Shown here piece by piece: positions 42,824-54,988 of a stretch of DNA of 55,000 nt. Each line of letters opens with the position of its first letter. The first letter of the stretch is position 1. The stretch comes from Chrysomallon squamiferum (lineage: Eukaryota; Mollusca; Gastropoda; Neomphalida; Peltospiridae): assembly GCA_012295275.1 (NCBI GenBank), contig CM022665.1:39062295-39117294 (forward strand). Reading direction: 5' to 3'. A program made the position numbers and the translations under genes. The notes beneath the pieces were generated by a model. That model was not told where the DNA came from. It did no database searches and was given only the letters and a program-made list of their open reading frames with translations.

Positions 42824-43882
42824 TTATTTTTTTGAGCATTTTAGCAAACTGATACATTCACTTCTGAACTGGTCATTAAGTATGAAATAAATTAAAGGGT
42901 TCATAACTCTACCTAGAAAGTACGATTTTAAACATATTTCACTAACTATCTCCATTGCTGCCGACATTCCTGGTTTAAAAACTACCCTGTTATGTTTCAT
43001 TATTTCAACTGACAGATACGGAACATAACACAGGATGGTGCTTGCTGTGACCGCCATCATTAAAAAGGTGGTTTTATTGGCTTTTATCTTCTTACTTCCA
43101 GTCGATACATGTATTTTGAATTCCGAATCTGGTTCAGCAGCAGCATTACCTTGTTTTCGTTTTAAGGATGTCAGAGTCTTCTTCCTGGTGGCAATAATGA
43201 AAATAATATGAGCATATGATGTAAATATGCAGATGACTGACAGTACAAATAAGATGTACTGTATGAAATATGCCAAAAGGGCGTAAATTGACCCTTCATA
43301 CTCGCTGGCAATGGAACAGTCTTCACCAACGACACAGCTAAATCCTGTTTCGACAAATCGAACTCCGGACAGAAACAACTGTGGCCAGGCAACACTGATG
43401 CAGAGCGCAGCTGTTATAACAATCATGTGTCTAGCTTGTCCCAGCGTCCTTGACCTCAAAGGGTTGCACACTTTGGCGTGTCTGTCGAAGGCGATTGAAA
43501 CCAACATCACACCAGCAGCACCTGTCAAGCTCATTTCGATGAAGCGAAATAGCTTGCAGCAGATGATGTTGCCGCTAAAGTACGGATGAGACATGTCAAA
43601 GAGCTGGAAGGGACAGGCTATAAGACACGTCAGAAGATCAAGAACAGAGAGAGCGACAATGAAGAAGTTTCCAGTTGTTTTCTTGAACTTTGTCTGATGG
43701 ATATAACACACGACCGAATTCCCTAACAAACCAAACAGCGATATGGCGGCTATTAAAAGAGTTACGGGAAGCAGGAAGATTGCTTTCTTATGATTCAGCA
43801 GAATAATCAAAGACATGTTGTTGTACTCGGTGATGACGTAGCTGCAGTTCGTAATATTACTGAAAGATTCGTTGACAACCAT
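42824..43882 (-). CDS. Orphan class A (rhodopsin-family) G protein-coupled receptor, 352 aa
   Basis: A single coding exon. The frame is open further upstream, but a good acceptor (CGTTACAG at 43944-43937) lies between, so the ATG at 43882, preceded by a 5' UTR exon start at 43936, is preferred. Class A features in order: N-glycosylation sequons NES, NIT, NCS and NMS in the extracellular N-terminus; TM1 with GN (N55); TM2 with LSVLD (D82); TM3 ending DRH (133-135) in place of DRY; TM4 with W166; TM5 about 200-230; TM6 with CYVP (285-288) in place of CWxP; TM7 with NPLIY (328-332). A cysteine near the end (LLKCSKK) could be palmitoylated. The plasma-membrane location and G-protein coupling follow from the family. 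The ligand cannot be read; a peptide or other small ligand is possible. Confidence 0.88.
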   Translation of the reverse strand: MVVNESFSNITNCSYVITEYNNMSLIILLNHKKAIFLLPVTLLIAAISLFGLLGNSVVCYIHQTKFKKTTGNFFIVALSVLDLLTCLIACPFQLFDMSHPYFSGNIICCKLFRFIEMSLTGAAGVMLVSIAFDRHAKVCNPLRSRTLGQARHMIVITAALCISVAWPQLFLSGVRFVETGFSCVVGEDCSIASEYEGSIYALLAYFIQYILFVLSVICIFTSYAHIIFIIATRKKTLTSLKRKQGNAAAEPDSEFKIHVSTGSKKIKANKTTFLMMAVTASTILCYVPYLSVEIMKHNRVVFKPGMSAAMEIVSEICLKSYFLGRVMNPLIYFILNDQFRSECISLLKCSKK

Positions 43883-44840
43883 TTTTCTTTCAACTGTTGT
43901 TGAACTCTCACTCTTGAAGTTATGTGTGGTTGTCTTCTGTAACGATAATGTTAAAACTGATTTAGTACATTTACTTGTATACCCATGATATATGTGTACA
44001 CGAACACATACATAACACGCACGCACTAATACACCTTCAGAAGTTTTCTTTTCTAGGTCTGTTTATCTGAAATATATGATTTGACATCTAATAATCGTTA
44101 ATATTAAATTGTTTTGATGTATCGTGAATTATTTAACTTAGGATTCACTAAAAATTAGAAATGCCCTTTTAATAAATAATTACAGACAAAATCCCACTCC
44201 CTTTCCATTAATACATTTGGGATGTCATATTAAGCCTGCCGTACTATTAATAGAAAATCTAATTAAACAGGTAACACATTTACACATATGATAATTATTA
44301 ATGAGATAACCCATTGGTCTTGTCACAGGTGGTAAATAAAACGATACGGAAATGTCACCTCCAGAAATATATTACTTTTATGTACAATGAAGAGTCACCA
44401 GTTTATACAAATGTATATTTATTTAGTTGTACCACTAATATAATGAAACACACGCACACACACATATATGTGTCTGTGTGTATATACATAAAGGTATTGA
44501 TACGTGTTTCTTTATAATTAAGCTATATTTTCATCTTAAAAAATAAACCATAAATATAACGTCAATCCTTTTTACAGTTCTGGATCAGCTGCTATTCTAG
44601 GATTAATAAGGGTACCACGTAAGTCTGTGTAATCTCGTTACCTTTAGAAATTACATGACAGAATATCGTAGGTGATCTTTGAACTAGGTATTACAACCGG
44701 TTCACGTGATATACATAGTAATACTACTAATACTTAAATTTGATTAAGTGTTATTATACAGATATGTAATAATATGCCACAGAAAAATATTCATGTTTAT
44801 TCGTATAAAATATTTCAGGGAGTTTTGCGTCTACTATTTG

Positions 44841-44944
<104 letters not shown>

Positions 44945-45852
44945 TTACTGCTAGTATATCACTATATGGTACTGTTAAAATAACAATAACAAATAGTATT
45001 ACACTTCAACGTTTACCACCATCACTACTACGACTACTACAACCACCACCAATACCGCCCCAATAATGTCACCATTAATACAAGAATGAAATATGCTAAG
45101 AAACATTACCTACAAATGAAAACCCCACAAAAAAAACAAAAAAACAATTGAACTGACCTTTAAAATAGGATATTCATATTCTTCACCACGATGCAGATTC
45201 GAGAATTATCCATAATACTGGCATATTAGGGGTTGTTGTTTCCTTTTATTTGAAGTTACTATTATTCATAAACTGTGTTATATCTTCAAAAAGATATCAT
45301 TGTTCTGCATATGAAACAAGTAAAATAGTAATCATAAGTCACAACCAAAAGAGGACAATTTTTTTTTTCTTCTCGCTAGACCGGTCTTCTTTGTTTTTCT
45401 GTTGTTTTTTTAAGGGTGCTGTTTCATTGTGGCTAGAATTCAGTGGGTCGCTTGGTTTTGACTTTTCGTTCAGGTTCATTGAGTTCTGACACCGACTCAG
45501 TATGATATGGACAGCTTGTTACGTAAGCCCGTCTTTGTTTTCTTTTGTTTTGTAACAGCTGACCCAACAACACATGATGGTCTTGGAGAGTGGACTGAGG
45601 CTATGTTTTGAAACGCCTGGCTACTTGTATTTGCTGTTTACAATTTACTTTCATTATCTATGCTGTAACATCAGTTTACGCATGGGATAAGTGAAGAGTT
45701 TAAATAGAAAAGACAATTAATGAATGACTGATTGAAAGTGTTTATTTAGATATTGCTTACTTCTTCATTTGTTCTGAGTTTTCAGTGTTCGTAATATGCA
45801 TACATACATATATACATATACACATACATACTTAAGATATATAACGTACAGG

Positions 45853-45916
45853 CAGGGCCGGCGCTACCATATAGGCAAACTAGGTAGCCGCCTAGGGCGC
45901 TGATTTCAGGGAGCGT
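45853..45916. mobile_element. hAT-like element terminus (solo or MITE remnant)
   Basis: It starts CAGGGCCGGCG and runs through AGGCAAACTAGGTAGCCGCC to TAGGGCGC. From memory this resembles the end of non-autonomous hAT-type elements found in many animals. A matching opposite end was not found nearby. The block is GC-rich against its AT-rich surroundings. Confidence 0.55.
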
Positions 45917-46808
45917 ATTTCTGCAAATTAACAAAAGTTCTGAAAATTAAATAAATAAATTTCAGAATTATTGAGGGTCGTTTTTTTTCATCCTGGTTTA
46001 TTTTATACAGGGACAAATAGTCGAGTAGTAACAGTCTGACCAAAACAAACAAAATGAGTGAGTGAAAATCACTCGCACATGAAACTTTCAGGACGTAATT
46101 ATGTTCGAGTGTTTTTATAGGCCACGAGCTTTTCCGTAGAATCATGCGTATGCGAAACCTTCAGTTTGCCGCGGAAATCAAAATGAGAGCGGTAACTACT
46201 TGTTTTAATAGTATAAACAAGGAAAGAAATGGCCTGTGTGGGATATTTAATCTAGAGATCGCATAGGATGGTGAAAATAAATGTTTTAAAAATATTGCAG
46301 GCGCAGTTCTAGTGTGAATGAATATTTTCGTAGGTAGACATGCATACAGATACACAGAGAGATAGATCGATGGATACTTACCTAGATACATTGCTCACAA
46401 ATATTAAGGTTATTCATTTGTACTGAATTGCACAGAAAGACGTATTATTATTCTTCATTAAAACAAAACTAATATAGTTTACTTCAGTAGTACAGTTAAC
46501 AGAATATTGTTTTGATATCAGAAACGCTGCAATATGAACTAATTGAATTTTCCTTTAAAAAAAAAGAAAAAAAGAAGATAATTATTAATTAACAAAGCCA
46601 TTTCAACGACAAGTTGCTCGCAGATTATTTATTTATTTATTTTATTTACTTGATCGAATTTTGATATCGTCCATTAACTTGAAACATATGAGCCATAACT
46701 TAAACACGATAATAACAACTTGAAAAGATTGGAACAATTTTTTTTTTCTTTTTCTTCGAGCGTAACCTCATTTTGTATCATTTGTATAAGTAAGCACTTC
46801 TGGGTTTA

Positions 46809-46809
<1 letters not shown>

Positions 46810-46850
<41 letters not shown>
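46810..46850. repeat. (TAA)n microsatellite
   Basis: About 14 TAA units. Confidence 0.95.
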
Positions 46851-46982
46851 TACCCGATAACCATTCTATCCAGTAATGCGTAAAAACTGTTATTGGATGG
46901 TACGTTAATATATTTAAGTGGCGAAAACAAATGTGTTCCATTTAGCTTGAAAAGTATAACTTACTGTCATTCAGCTCAAAAG

Positions 46983-46984
<2 letters not shown>

Positions 46985-47022
<38 letters not shown>
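46985..47022. repeat. (GT)n microsatellite
   Basis: About 19 GT units. Confidence 0.95.
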
Positions 47023-47024
<2 letters not shown>

Positions 47025-47167
47025 CGTAAAAATATATTCTTGACGCCACTACTAGAATATAATCATTAATAGTCGACAAAACAACGTCACGTGACAACAA
47101 ATTTACACTTCTGTTTTAATTTTTCGTCTTCTTAGCGTACGAACCGAAAAACATCAGTAATTGGTTG

Positions 47168-47169
<2 letters not shown>

Positions 47170-47230
<61 letters not shown>
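47170..47230. repeat. (ATT)n microsatellite
   Basis: About 20 ATT units; the poly-N frame on the minus strand derives from it. Confidence 0.95.
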
Positions 47231-47677
47231 GTCATATTTTGCAAAATCCGTGTTTATATCAAAGTAAATGATTTTTTTATTGTTATATGTTGTCACTGTT
47301 AGGGACACAGATTTGCAAGTCACGGCCATTTTGTTATAAAAATATGCCACCCATATTGCAGTGACACGTTGGAGAGTTATGTAAGAAAAGACAATAACAG
47401 CAATATGTCATGGCATGGCACAAAGAAGACATCATCACGTAAACTTTTAATTAACACCAGCTTACGACGACTAAAGCAGACATTATTATTTGATTAATTT
47501 TAATAATAGATTCGTTTTCGCTGTTACAGTAATTTGCTACATTTTGTTAACATATTTTGCCCATGTTGCTGGGTTTGCACTAATTATTTATAAATAGGTT
47601 TGCCTAAAATAAAAAATGATAAATTTCATTATATTTTTTTCAAGTTGATACTTTCAGTTATTATTATTAACAAATAT

Positions 47678-47679
<2 letters not shown>

Positions 47680-47712
<33 letters not shown>
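47680..47712. repeat. (ATTT)n microsatellite
   Basis: About eight ATTT units. Confidence 0.9.
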
Positions 47713-47713
<1 letters not shown>

Positions 47714-47987
47714 CTTATTTGATGTGAAAATAAACTAAATTACAGTGCGATGTACCGAGGATCAATCCATATTTGAAACTAAGATTTTACTTAGGAATCC
47801 TTTTCCAGAAAATAAAAATAAAAAATCTTTTATTATTATTGCTATTTCATTTTTAAAAAAAAACAAAACAAAAAACAAACAAATAAAACTTTTAATATTA
47901 TGTTTTTATTATTTAAAAATTATCATTATTATTGTTGTTGTAATTATTATTATTAATCCTTAAAATAGTCTTCTTTTTATTAGTTTA

Positions 47988-47989
<2 letters not shown>

Positions 47990-48031
<42 letters not shown>
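47990..48031. repeat. (ATT)n microsatellite
   Basis: About 14 ATT units, close to the MULE fossil. Confidence 0.9.
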
Positions 48032-48033
<2 letters not shown>

Positions 48034-48284
48034 CCTTATTAATATTTATGCAGTACCTTAAATTTTTCTTTTCTATCCTTTTTTAATCTAATATCTTTTT
48101 CTAATTTCAAATGATTAAATATTGTCTCTCCACTGTGCAAACAATGGTAAACATACAATTCCACACTGAACAATTCCCCATTCCACTCATTAGTATTGAA
48201 CAGAATTAGTAAATTTTATTAAACTTTAACTAACAATAATTTTCATTAGTACTGACTTATAAAACTGCTTGATTTACTTTAATC

Positions 48285-48839
48285 TTACACAATGGCCAAT
48301 GCCCTTAAGTACATTTGGGCCAGTCTTGCTGTTGTCAGTGCACAGTTTGTGCAGCTTTGACTGAGGTTTGTGGGTGGGGGTCTTACACACTTTGCTGGTG
48401 GCAGGTCATGTAGCAGTGCAGGGGCAACCTGGGACTGATCTTTATGTATGCTGTCAGTGGCTCTCCAGATGGTAGGGTATGCGTGTCCAACTAGCTTTAC
48501 AAAGGTGCTGTTCCATCCCTTGCATAAGTTACTGGTTCTTGATCCCTCTTCAAGATTAATGGAATTGATGTTTCATATGGGTGGAGGGATGGATCCATCT
48601 GGAAGTTGTGGGAGCTGAATACGACAGACGACTCTGGACACATAGGTGTTGTCAAAGTAGTCCAGGAGAGGTTTGTGTCCATTAGTGAGCTCTCATAGAT
48701 ATGTTAGACCCTCAGGAACCTCATCCACTGGTAAAAAGGCGAGTAGATCTAGCATGCCACAGAAGAGTTTCACATCCCCCTCTTCTCTCAATCGCTGTCC
48801 AAGACCAAGAGTCTGGAAGTTTGGATCTTCCTCCATGTG
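48285..48839 (-). pseudogene. MULE-like transposase, C-terminal fossil
   Basis: One minus-strand frame reads through about 185 codons with two stops inside (after EGLTYL and after SIPPPI) and ends at a TAA at 48287-48285. Recognisable blocks are LLAFLPVDEVPEGL, PLLDYFDNTYVSR, GWNSTFVKLVGHAYPTIWRA, KDQSQVAPALL, and an ending with C-x2-C (SCTNCAL). These match the C-terminal part of the widespread animal MULE-type transposase, whose intact members read NNLCEGWN here. The catalytic N-terminal part is absent. The stretch is GC-richer than its surroundings, as expected of a relatively recent insertion. Terminal repeats were not identified. Confidence 0.75.
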
Positions 48840-49153
48840 GCCTTAGTGATAGAAGCAGTCATGTACATTAAAGAAAAAGAATAGAAAAGAAAAAGAAAGA
48901 AAATGTAGGATTTTTGTCTTTTTAAATAACTATAAAAGCCACTAATGAAAATGTTTTTAAATATTTTTATGTATGATGTAATTGAGAAATAATTTTAAGT
49001 TCATATCTGTGCATTAATAAAAACATATTCCAGTTATTTTGTTTTTAGTTAAAAATTGATACTAATTTACATTATATAAAAATATATTTTTAGTTATTAA
49101 TGGGGTTTTTTGGTGAAATTTTTATTTTTAACCAAGATATTTATAACAACTCA
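48840..49153. other. Short AT-rich gap
   Basis: No gene seen. A TTTATT (AATAAA on the minus strand) near 49120 would suit as polyadenylation signal for the tentative minus-strand gene to its right. Confidence 0.4.
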
Positions 49154-52100
49154 CTAAATATTTTTAGTATTGAAAGGCAAAAATGTCTGAGCAGGGACAG
49201 AAATAAAATTTGAACACAAACCAATAATAAGTGTAGACTGACTGTTCTTTTTCTCCTCCTAAAAGAAAAACAAAATATCAGTTTACATAGAAATTACTTT
49301 CTTAACAAAAAGAAATATTTTGAAATTTAAACAAAAAGAAAAGATAAAAGTATCTGTAGAAAAACAATAAAAATTTAGAGATAACAAAATGAACTTCCTA
49401 AAAATTTCAAACCATAATAATTAAAAAAAGTAATTATTATCATATCTTTAAATAAATTAACAATTAATCTAACTTTGTTCAGTTATTATACAGAATCTCC
49501 TTTAAAACATTTATACCGAAATAACATAACTATTTCACAAATGTTACTTTCACATAAATGTTAGGAAACTCTGCAACATTTATTTAAAAATACAATAAAT
49601 TTTTTTTAAAATTAAAAAAAAAAAAAAAAAAATAAAACACACAAAAGCATGAAATCCAAAACATATGCTTCTTAATAGAATTACACAACAAAAAAACTAA
49701 GGAAAAATGCCAAACTAAGTTGTGAAGTTACATGTAAGTAGAACTGCATGCATGATACTCATGCTTAAGTAATTTATATATTAGGAAGGTTAGATACTGG
49801 AATATGCATAATATGTGGTTTTTAAATTTTATAATTACAGTTTCAAAAACATGCAAACATTATTATTATTTTTTTTTTATTAGACTACATAATGTAAAAT
49901 CAAAAATTAAAAAATTATAGTAGGTTGAAATTAAACTTAACTTTTAAAGGAATTTCTGTTTTATTTAAACATATTTTAAGATTTTAGATATATCACAATT
50001 TGGGACAGCTAAGCAAACCTCTGAAACAGATCATTTTAGTTAATCAATTCTAGACTGTAAACACAAATACAACCTCATAAAACTAATTTTAGGTAAAAAT
50101 ATCTATGGCTAAAACTAAAGAAAAAATATAAAAATAAAAATAACTAACATATTAAGAGAGTGACTATACTAGCAGTTTATACTTTGTCTTTAGAATGTGA
50201 TTATACTCTTATCATTAATTAATGCCCTGCTAAAACAATTACTTACCCACTAACAATTAATGTATACACTAACAATTACTGTATAGATTAATAATCAATG
50301 TATCCACTAACAATTACTATCTACACTAACAATTACTGTATACATTAATAATTACTGTATACACTAATTGTTAGTGGGTAAGTAATTGTTAGCTCCTAGA
50401 CAAAAATAAATAACATAAATTTACAATTTCCATGAACATTACAAAAGATACTGACTATAATCTTGACCCTTCAATATCAGTCATCCACAGATGTTTGAGA
50501 AGAAGTTACAATTATTTTTTTATTATTTTTATTTTTTTCTACATACCTTTGAATCTAAACAAAAAGAAACATTTAATTTCTTTGATGACTTAAGATCACA
50601 ATATCAGTATTAGTAATGAAGAAATTCAAAAAATGACATACATACCTACATATACCTACAGAGACACTCACCCCCCACCCCCTACACACAGAGACAGCAA
50701 CTAAAAAGACACTCCACTCTCCAAACTTGTGAATCTGAAAATTAAAAAAAAAAACTCACCCTCTTGTCTATGCACTGAGCAACCACACACGCACATGTAA
50801 GAATGTCTTTGATGTGTGTCAGCCAGTTACTAGACTCCAGTACAGACAACCACCTGTTCATCAACACCATCGCATCACTTGCTGCTACAATTATATCAGT
50901 ATTTACTGTAAACAAAAACATAATCTTAATAATAATTTTGAGAGCAAACAGGGTTATAATTTTTATATAATATTTCAGAGATGTAGTGAAATTAAAGTAT
51001 AATTATATCAATATTTTACAATATAAAAAATAATAATAATAATTTTGAGGAAATACGGTTATCGTTTCTATATTATAATTCAGAAATGTAGTGAAATTAA
51101 ACTATGATTATATCAATATTTTACAATAATAAAAAAATAATAATCGTTATAATAATTTTGAGAGGAATCATGGTTATAGTTTTTATATTACAATGTAGTG
51201 AAATTGAAGTCAAGTTTTTCTAAAACATTTTTCAGTTCATTTCTCACACTAACAGTAATAAATTAATAATAATACCTCTACTACTACTACTACTAACATA
51301 CTAATAATACCAATATAACTATTATGACTAATATGCTAATATTATTACTAATATATTACTACTATTAATATTCTAGAGACACAAACAATAATTTGTTTTT
51401 AAAGTAAACACAGTTAAAAGATCTTTGACCATCTTGTTAAGTGAGTTGTGCAAATCCATTTTTTTTTTGATAAATTCTTTTCCACAATATTAAAATAACT
51501 GATATTTTAAAGCATAACATCTGAAATTTAAAAAAAAAAAAAATACCTGCTGCCATTTTGATAAGTGAGTCAAGGAAAGCTGGTTTTCTTTCTGTTGGTT
51601 TACAACTTCTTTTCCACTTTGGGTAATGAGCTTCGGGTTTCTCTCCTCCCCCTGCAAAAAACAAACAAACAAACAAACAAACACAGTAAAATATACAAAA
51701 TAAAAATACAGCAAAATACACAAAACAAAAATACAGTAAAATAAATAAACTAAAAATACAGTAAAATGTATAAAATAAAAATACAGTAAAGTATACAGTT
51801 TTAAAAGGATAAATGTATTTAATGATACCGCTTAAAGTAACTTTAAAATTTCATTGTTATATATATATATATATATTTTTTTATTCTTCTTCAAAAACAA
51901 GCACCTGGTATGTGTGTAAATCCACAAAGCAATTTCAGGAACAAAACAGAAATAATATATAACAGTGTTTTGTTCATGTTCCTTTCTTTACCTAGAAATA
52001 TGTTGTATTTTAGCGGTCAAGTCGCATCATAAATAATAAATTATTAGCAAAATACCAGTGTAACTTGCTTAAAATATTAAGTGTTAAAAACAGTTCCTAC

Positions 52101-52155
52101 AGAATGCGGTGCATAAGTTAAACATACCTAAAAAATGATTCTGTTGTTTTTGCAT
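49154..52155 (-). CDS. Tentative unrecognised multi-exon gene (four candidate exons)
   Basis: Candidate minus-strand exons are 52155-52128 (ATG, ends TTTTTAG|gtatgt), 51651-51547 (acceptor TTTTTGCAG, ends GCAGCAG|gtattt), 50905-50760 (acceptor TTTACAG, ends AAGAGG|gtgagt) and 49258-49154 (acceptor TTTTCTTTTAG, TAG stop). Phases agree at each join (1, 1, 0). The third exon is most protein-like, with AASDAMVLMNRWLSVLESS and THIKDILTCACVVAQCIDKR, suggesting amphipathic helices. I do not recognise the family. The second exon also offers ATGGCAGCA with A at -3 and G at +4, so translation might begin there, leaving the rest as 5' UTR. The fourth exon is weakest. The first exon lies in copy 1 of the tandem array. 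The middle two exons are fairly credible; the whole model is not. Confidence 0.4.
50234..50391. repeat. Foldback: long inverted repeat with internal direct repeats
   Basis: The outer arms are about 33 bp, AACAATTACTTACCCACTAA... at 50234-50266 and its near-perfect reverse complement at 50358-50391. Between them the phrase CACTAACAATTACTGTA recurs with a period of roughly 25 bp. The whole could fold into a stem or represent a small expanded foldback element. It lies between the third and fourth candidate exons of the tentative minus-strand gene. Confidence 0.8.
50927..51215. repeat. Tandem repeat, about 110-bp period, 2.6 copies
   Basis: The block ATAATTTTGAG...GTAGTGAAATTAAA...TATCAATATTTTACAAT occurs at about 50930, 51037 and 51152, the last cut short. 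The copies differ by substitutions and small indels. It lies in the candidate intron directly upstream of exon 50905-50760. Confidence 0.85.
51656..51797. repeat. (AAAC)n tract and 25-bp minisatellite
   Basis: An AAAC microsatellite (about 51656-51682) is followed by about 4.5 units of 25 bp with the core ACAAAATAAAAATACAGTAA. On the minus strand these sit just upstream of the acceptor at 51652. Confidence 0.85.
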
Positions 52156-52587
52156 CGCTTAGCACTTTGTGGCATTGCGCAATTATCCACGTGCGATCGA
52201 CGTGCTCTTTACGTCATTTTGATACAAAAATCAAATCGTGTCCGTTTTTCCACGACGTCACATTTTCTGATCGTTACAGCCAGCGTTCAAAGGACAACAA
52301 AACAGTTTGAATAAAATCCACTAAAAATCGTAAATAAAAGAGGCGCTTTCAAATAAAATCGTAACTGATTTTTAAAAGGTAAACATTTTTCACTTTATTT
52401 ATCTATCTATCTATCTATTTATCTATAATATCAGCTACATTTTTATAGATGTACACATACATACATACAGTCATTCTACATTCAAATTAAAAACTCAATC
52501 CAGGCAAACCTAAAATCATATTTTTGTTTATAAATTTCTTATTATGAAGAATTTTCTCTTTTTGTCATGTTAATATTTCATTTTTTT

Positions 52588-52666
<79 letters not shown>

Positions 52667-53401
52667 TTTGTTCAAAAACAAGCACGTGGTATGTGTGTAA
52701 ATCCACAAAGCAATTTCAGGAACGAAACAGAAATAATATATAACAGTGTTTACATGTTCCTTTAATGTTCCTTTCTTTACCTAGAAATATGTTGTATTTT
52801 AGCGGTCAAGTCGCATCATAAATAATAAATTATTAGCAAAATACCAGTGTAACTTGCTTAAAATATTAAGTGTTAAAAACAGTTCCTACAGAATGCGGTG
52901 CATAAGTTAAACATACCTAAAAAATGATTCTGTTGTATTGCAGCGCTTAGCACTTTGTGGCATTGCGCATTTTTCCACGTGCAATCGACGTGCTCTTTAC
53001 GTCATTTTGATAGAAAAATCAAATCGCGTCCGTTTTTCCCATGACGTCACATTTTCTGACCGTTACCAACTGCGTTCAAGAAACAACAAAACAGTTTAAA
53101 TAAAATCCACTAAAAATCGTAAATAAAAGGGGCACTTCCAAATAAAATCGTAACTGATTTTTAAAAGGTAAAGATTTTTCACTTTATTTATCTATCTATC
53201 TCTCTATTTATCTATAATATCAGCTAAATTTGTATAGATGTACACATACATTCAGTCATTCTACATTCAAATTAAAAACTCAATCCAGGCAAACCTAAAA
53301 TCATATTTTTGTTAATAAATTTCTTATTATGAAGAATTTTCTCTTTTTGTCATGTTAATATTTTTTTTTTTTTTTTTTTTTAAATGTTTTAATTTTTTTT
53401 T

Positions 53402-53442
<41 letters not shown>

Positions 53443-54166
53443 TCAAAAACAAGCACCTGGTATGTGTGTAAATCCACAAAGCAATTTCAGGAACGAAACA
53501 GAAATAATATATAACAGTGTTTACATGTTCCTTTCTTTACCTAGAAATATGTTGTATTTTAGCGGTTAAGTCGCATCATAAATAATAAATTATTAGCAAA
53601 ATACCAGTGTAACTTGCTTAAAATATTATGTGTTATAAACAGTTCCTACAGAATGCGGTGCATAAGTTAATCATACCTAAAAAATGATTCTGTTGTTTTG
53701 CATCGCTTAGCAATTTGTGGCATTGCGCATTTTTTCCACGTGCAATCGACGTGCTCTTTACGTCATTTTGATACAAAAATCAAATCGCGTCCGTTTTTCC
53801 ATGACGTCACGTTTTCTGACCGTTACAGCCAGCGTTCAAAGGACAACAAAACAGTTTGAATAAAATCCACTAAAAATCGTAAATAAAAGGGGCGCTTTCA
53901 AATAAAATCGTAACTGATTTTTAAAAGGTAAACATTTTTCACTTTATTTATCTATCTATCTATCTATTTATCTATAATATCAGCTAAATTTTTATAGATG
54001 TACACATACATACATACAGTCATTCTACATTCAAATTAAAAACTCAATCCAGGCAAACCTAAAATTACATTTTTGTTTATAAATTTCTTATTATGAAGAT
54101 TTTTCTCTTTTTGTCATGTTAATATTTCATTTTTTTATTTTTTTTTTAAATTTTTTTTTTTTTTTT

Positions 54167-54216
<50 letters not shown>

Positions 54217-54947
54217 CAAAAACAAGCACCTGGTATGTGTGTAAATCCACAAAGCAATTTCAGGAACGAAACAGAAATAATATATAACAGTGTTTACATG
54301 TTCCTTTCTTTACCTAGAAATATGTTGTATTTTAGCGGTCAAGTCGCATCATAAATAATAAATTATTAGCAAAATACCAGTGTAACTTTCTTAAAATATT
54401 AGGTGTTAAAAACAGTTCCTACAGAATGCGGTGCATAAGTTAATCATACCTAAAAAATGATTCTGTTGTTTTGCATCGCTTAGCAATTTGTGGCATTGCG
54501 CATTTTTTCCACGTGCAATCGACGTGCTCTTTACGTCATTTTGATACAAAAATCAAATCGCGTCCGTTTTTCCATGACGTCACATTTTCTGACCGTTACC
54601 AGCTGCGTTCAAGAAACAACAAAACAGTTTAAATAAAATCCACTAAAAATCGTAAATAAAAGGGGCGCTTTCAAATAAAATCGTAACTGATTTTTAAAAG
54701 GTAAACATTTTTCACTTTATTTATCTATCTATCTATCTATTTATCTATAATATCAGCTAAATTTTTATAGATGTACACATACATACAGTCATTCTACATT
54801 CAAATTAAAAACTCAATCCAGGCAAACCTAAAATTACATTTTTGTTTATAAATTTCTTATTATGAAGATTTTTCTCTTTTTGTCATGTTAATATTTCATT
54901 TTTTTATTTTTTTTTTTTTTTTTAATGTTTTAATTTTTTTTTATTAA

Positions 54948-54988
<41 letters not shown>

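Noticed and set aside
43883-44026. 48-residue N-terminal extension of the GPCR
   Set aside because: A good acceptor at 43937 and an untypical sequence for a receptor N-terminus point to an intron boundary; the ATG at 43882 gives a normal receptor.
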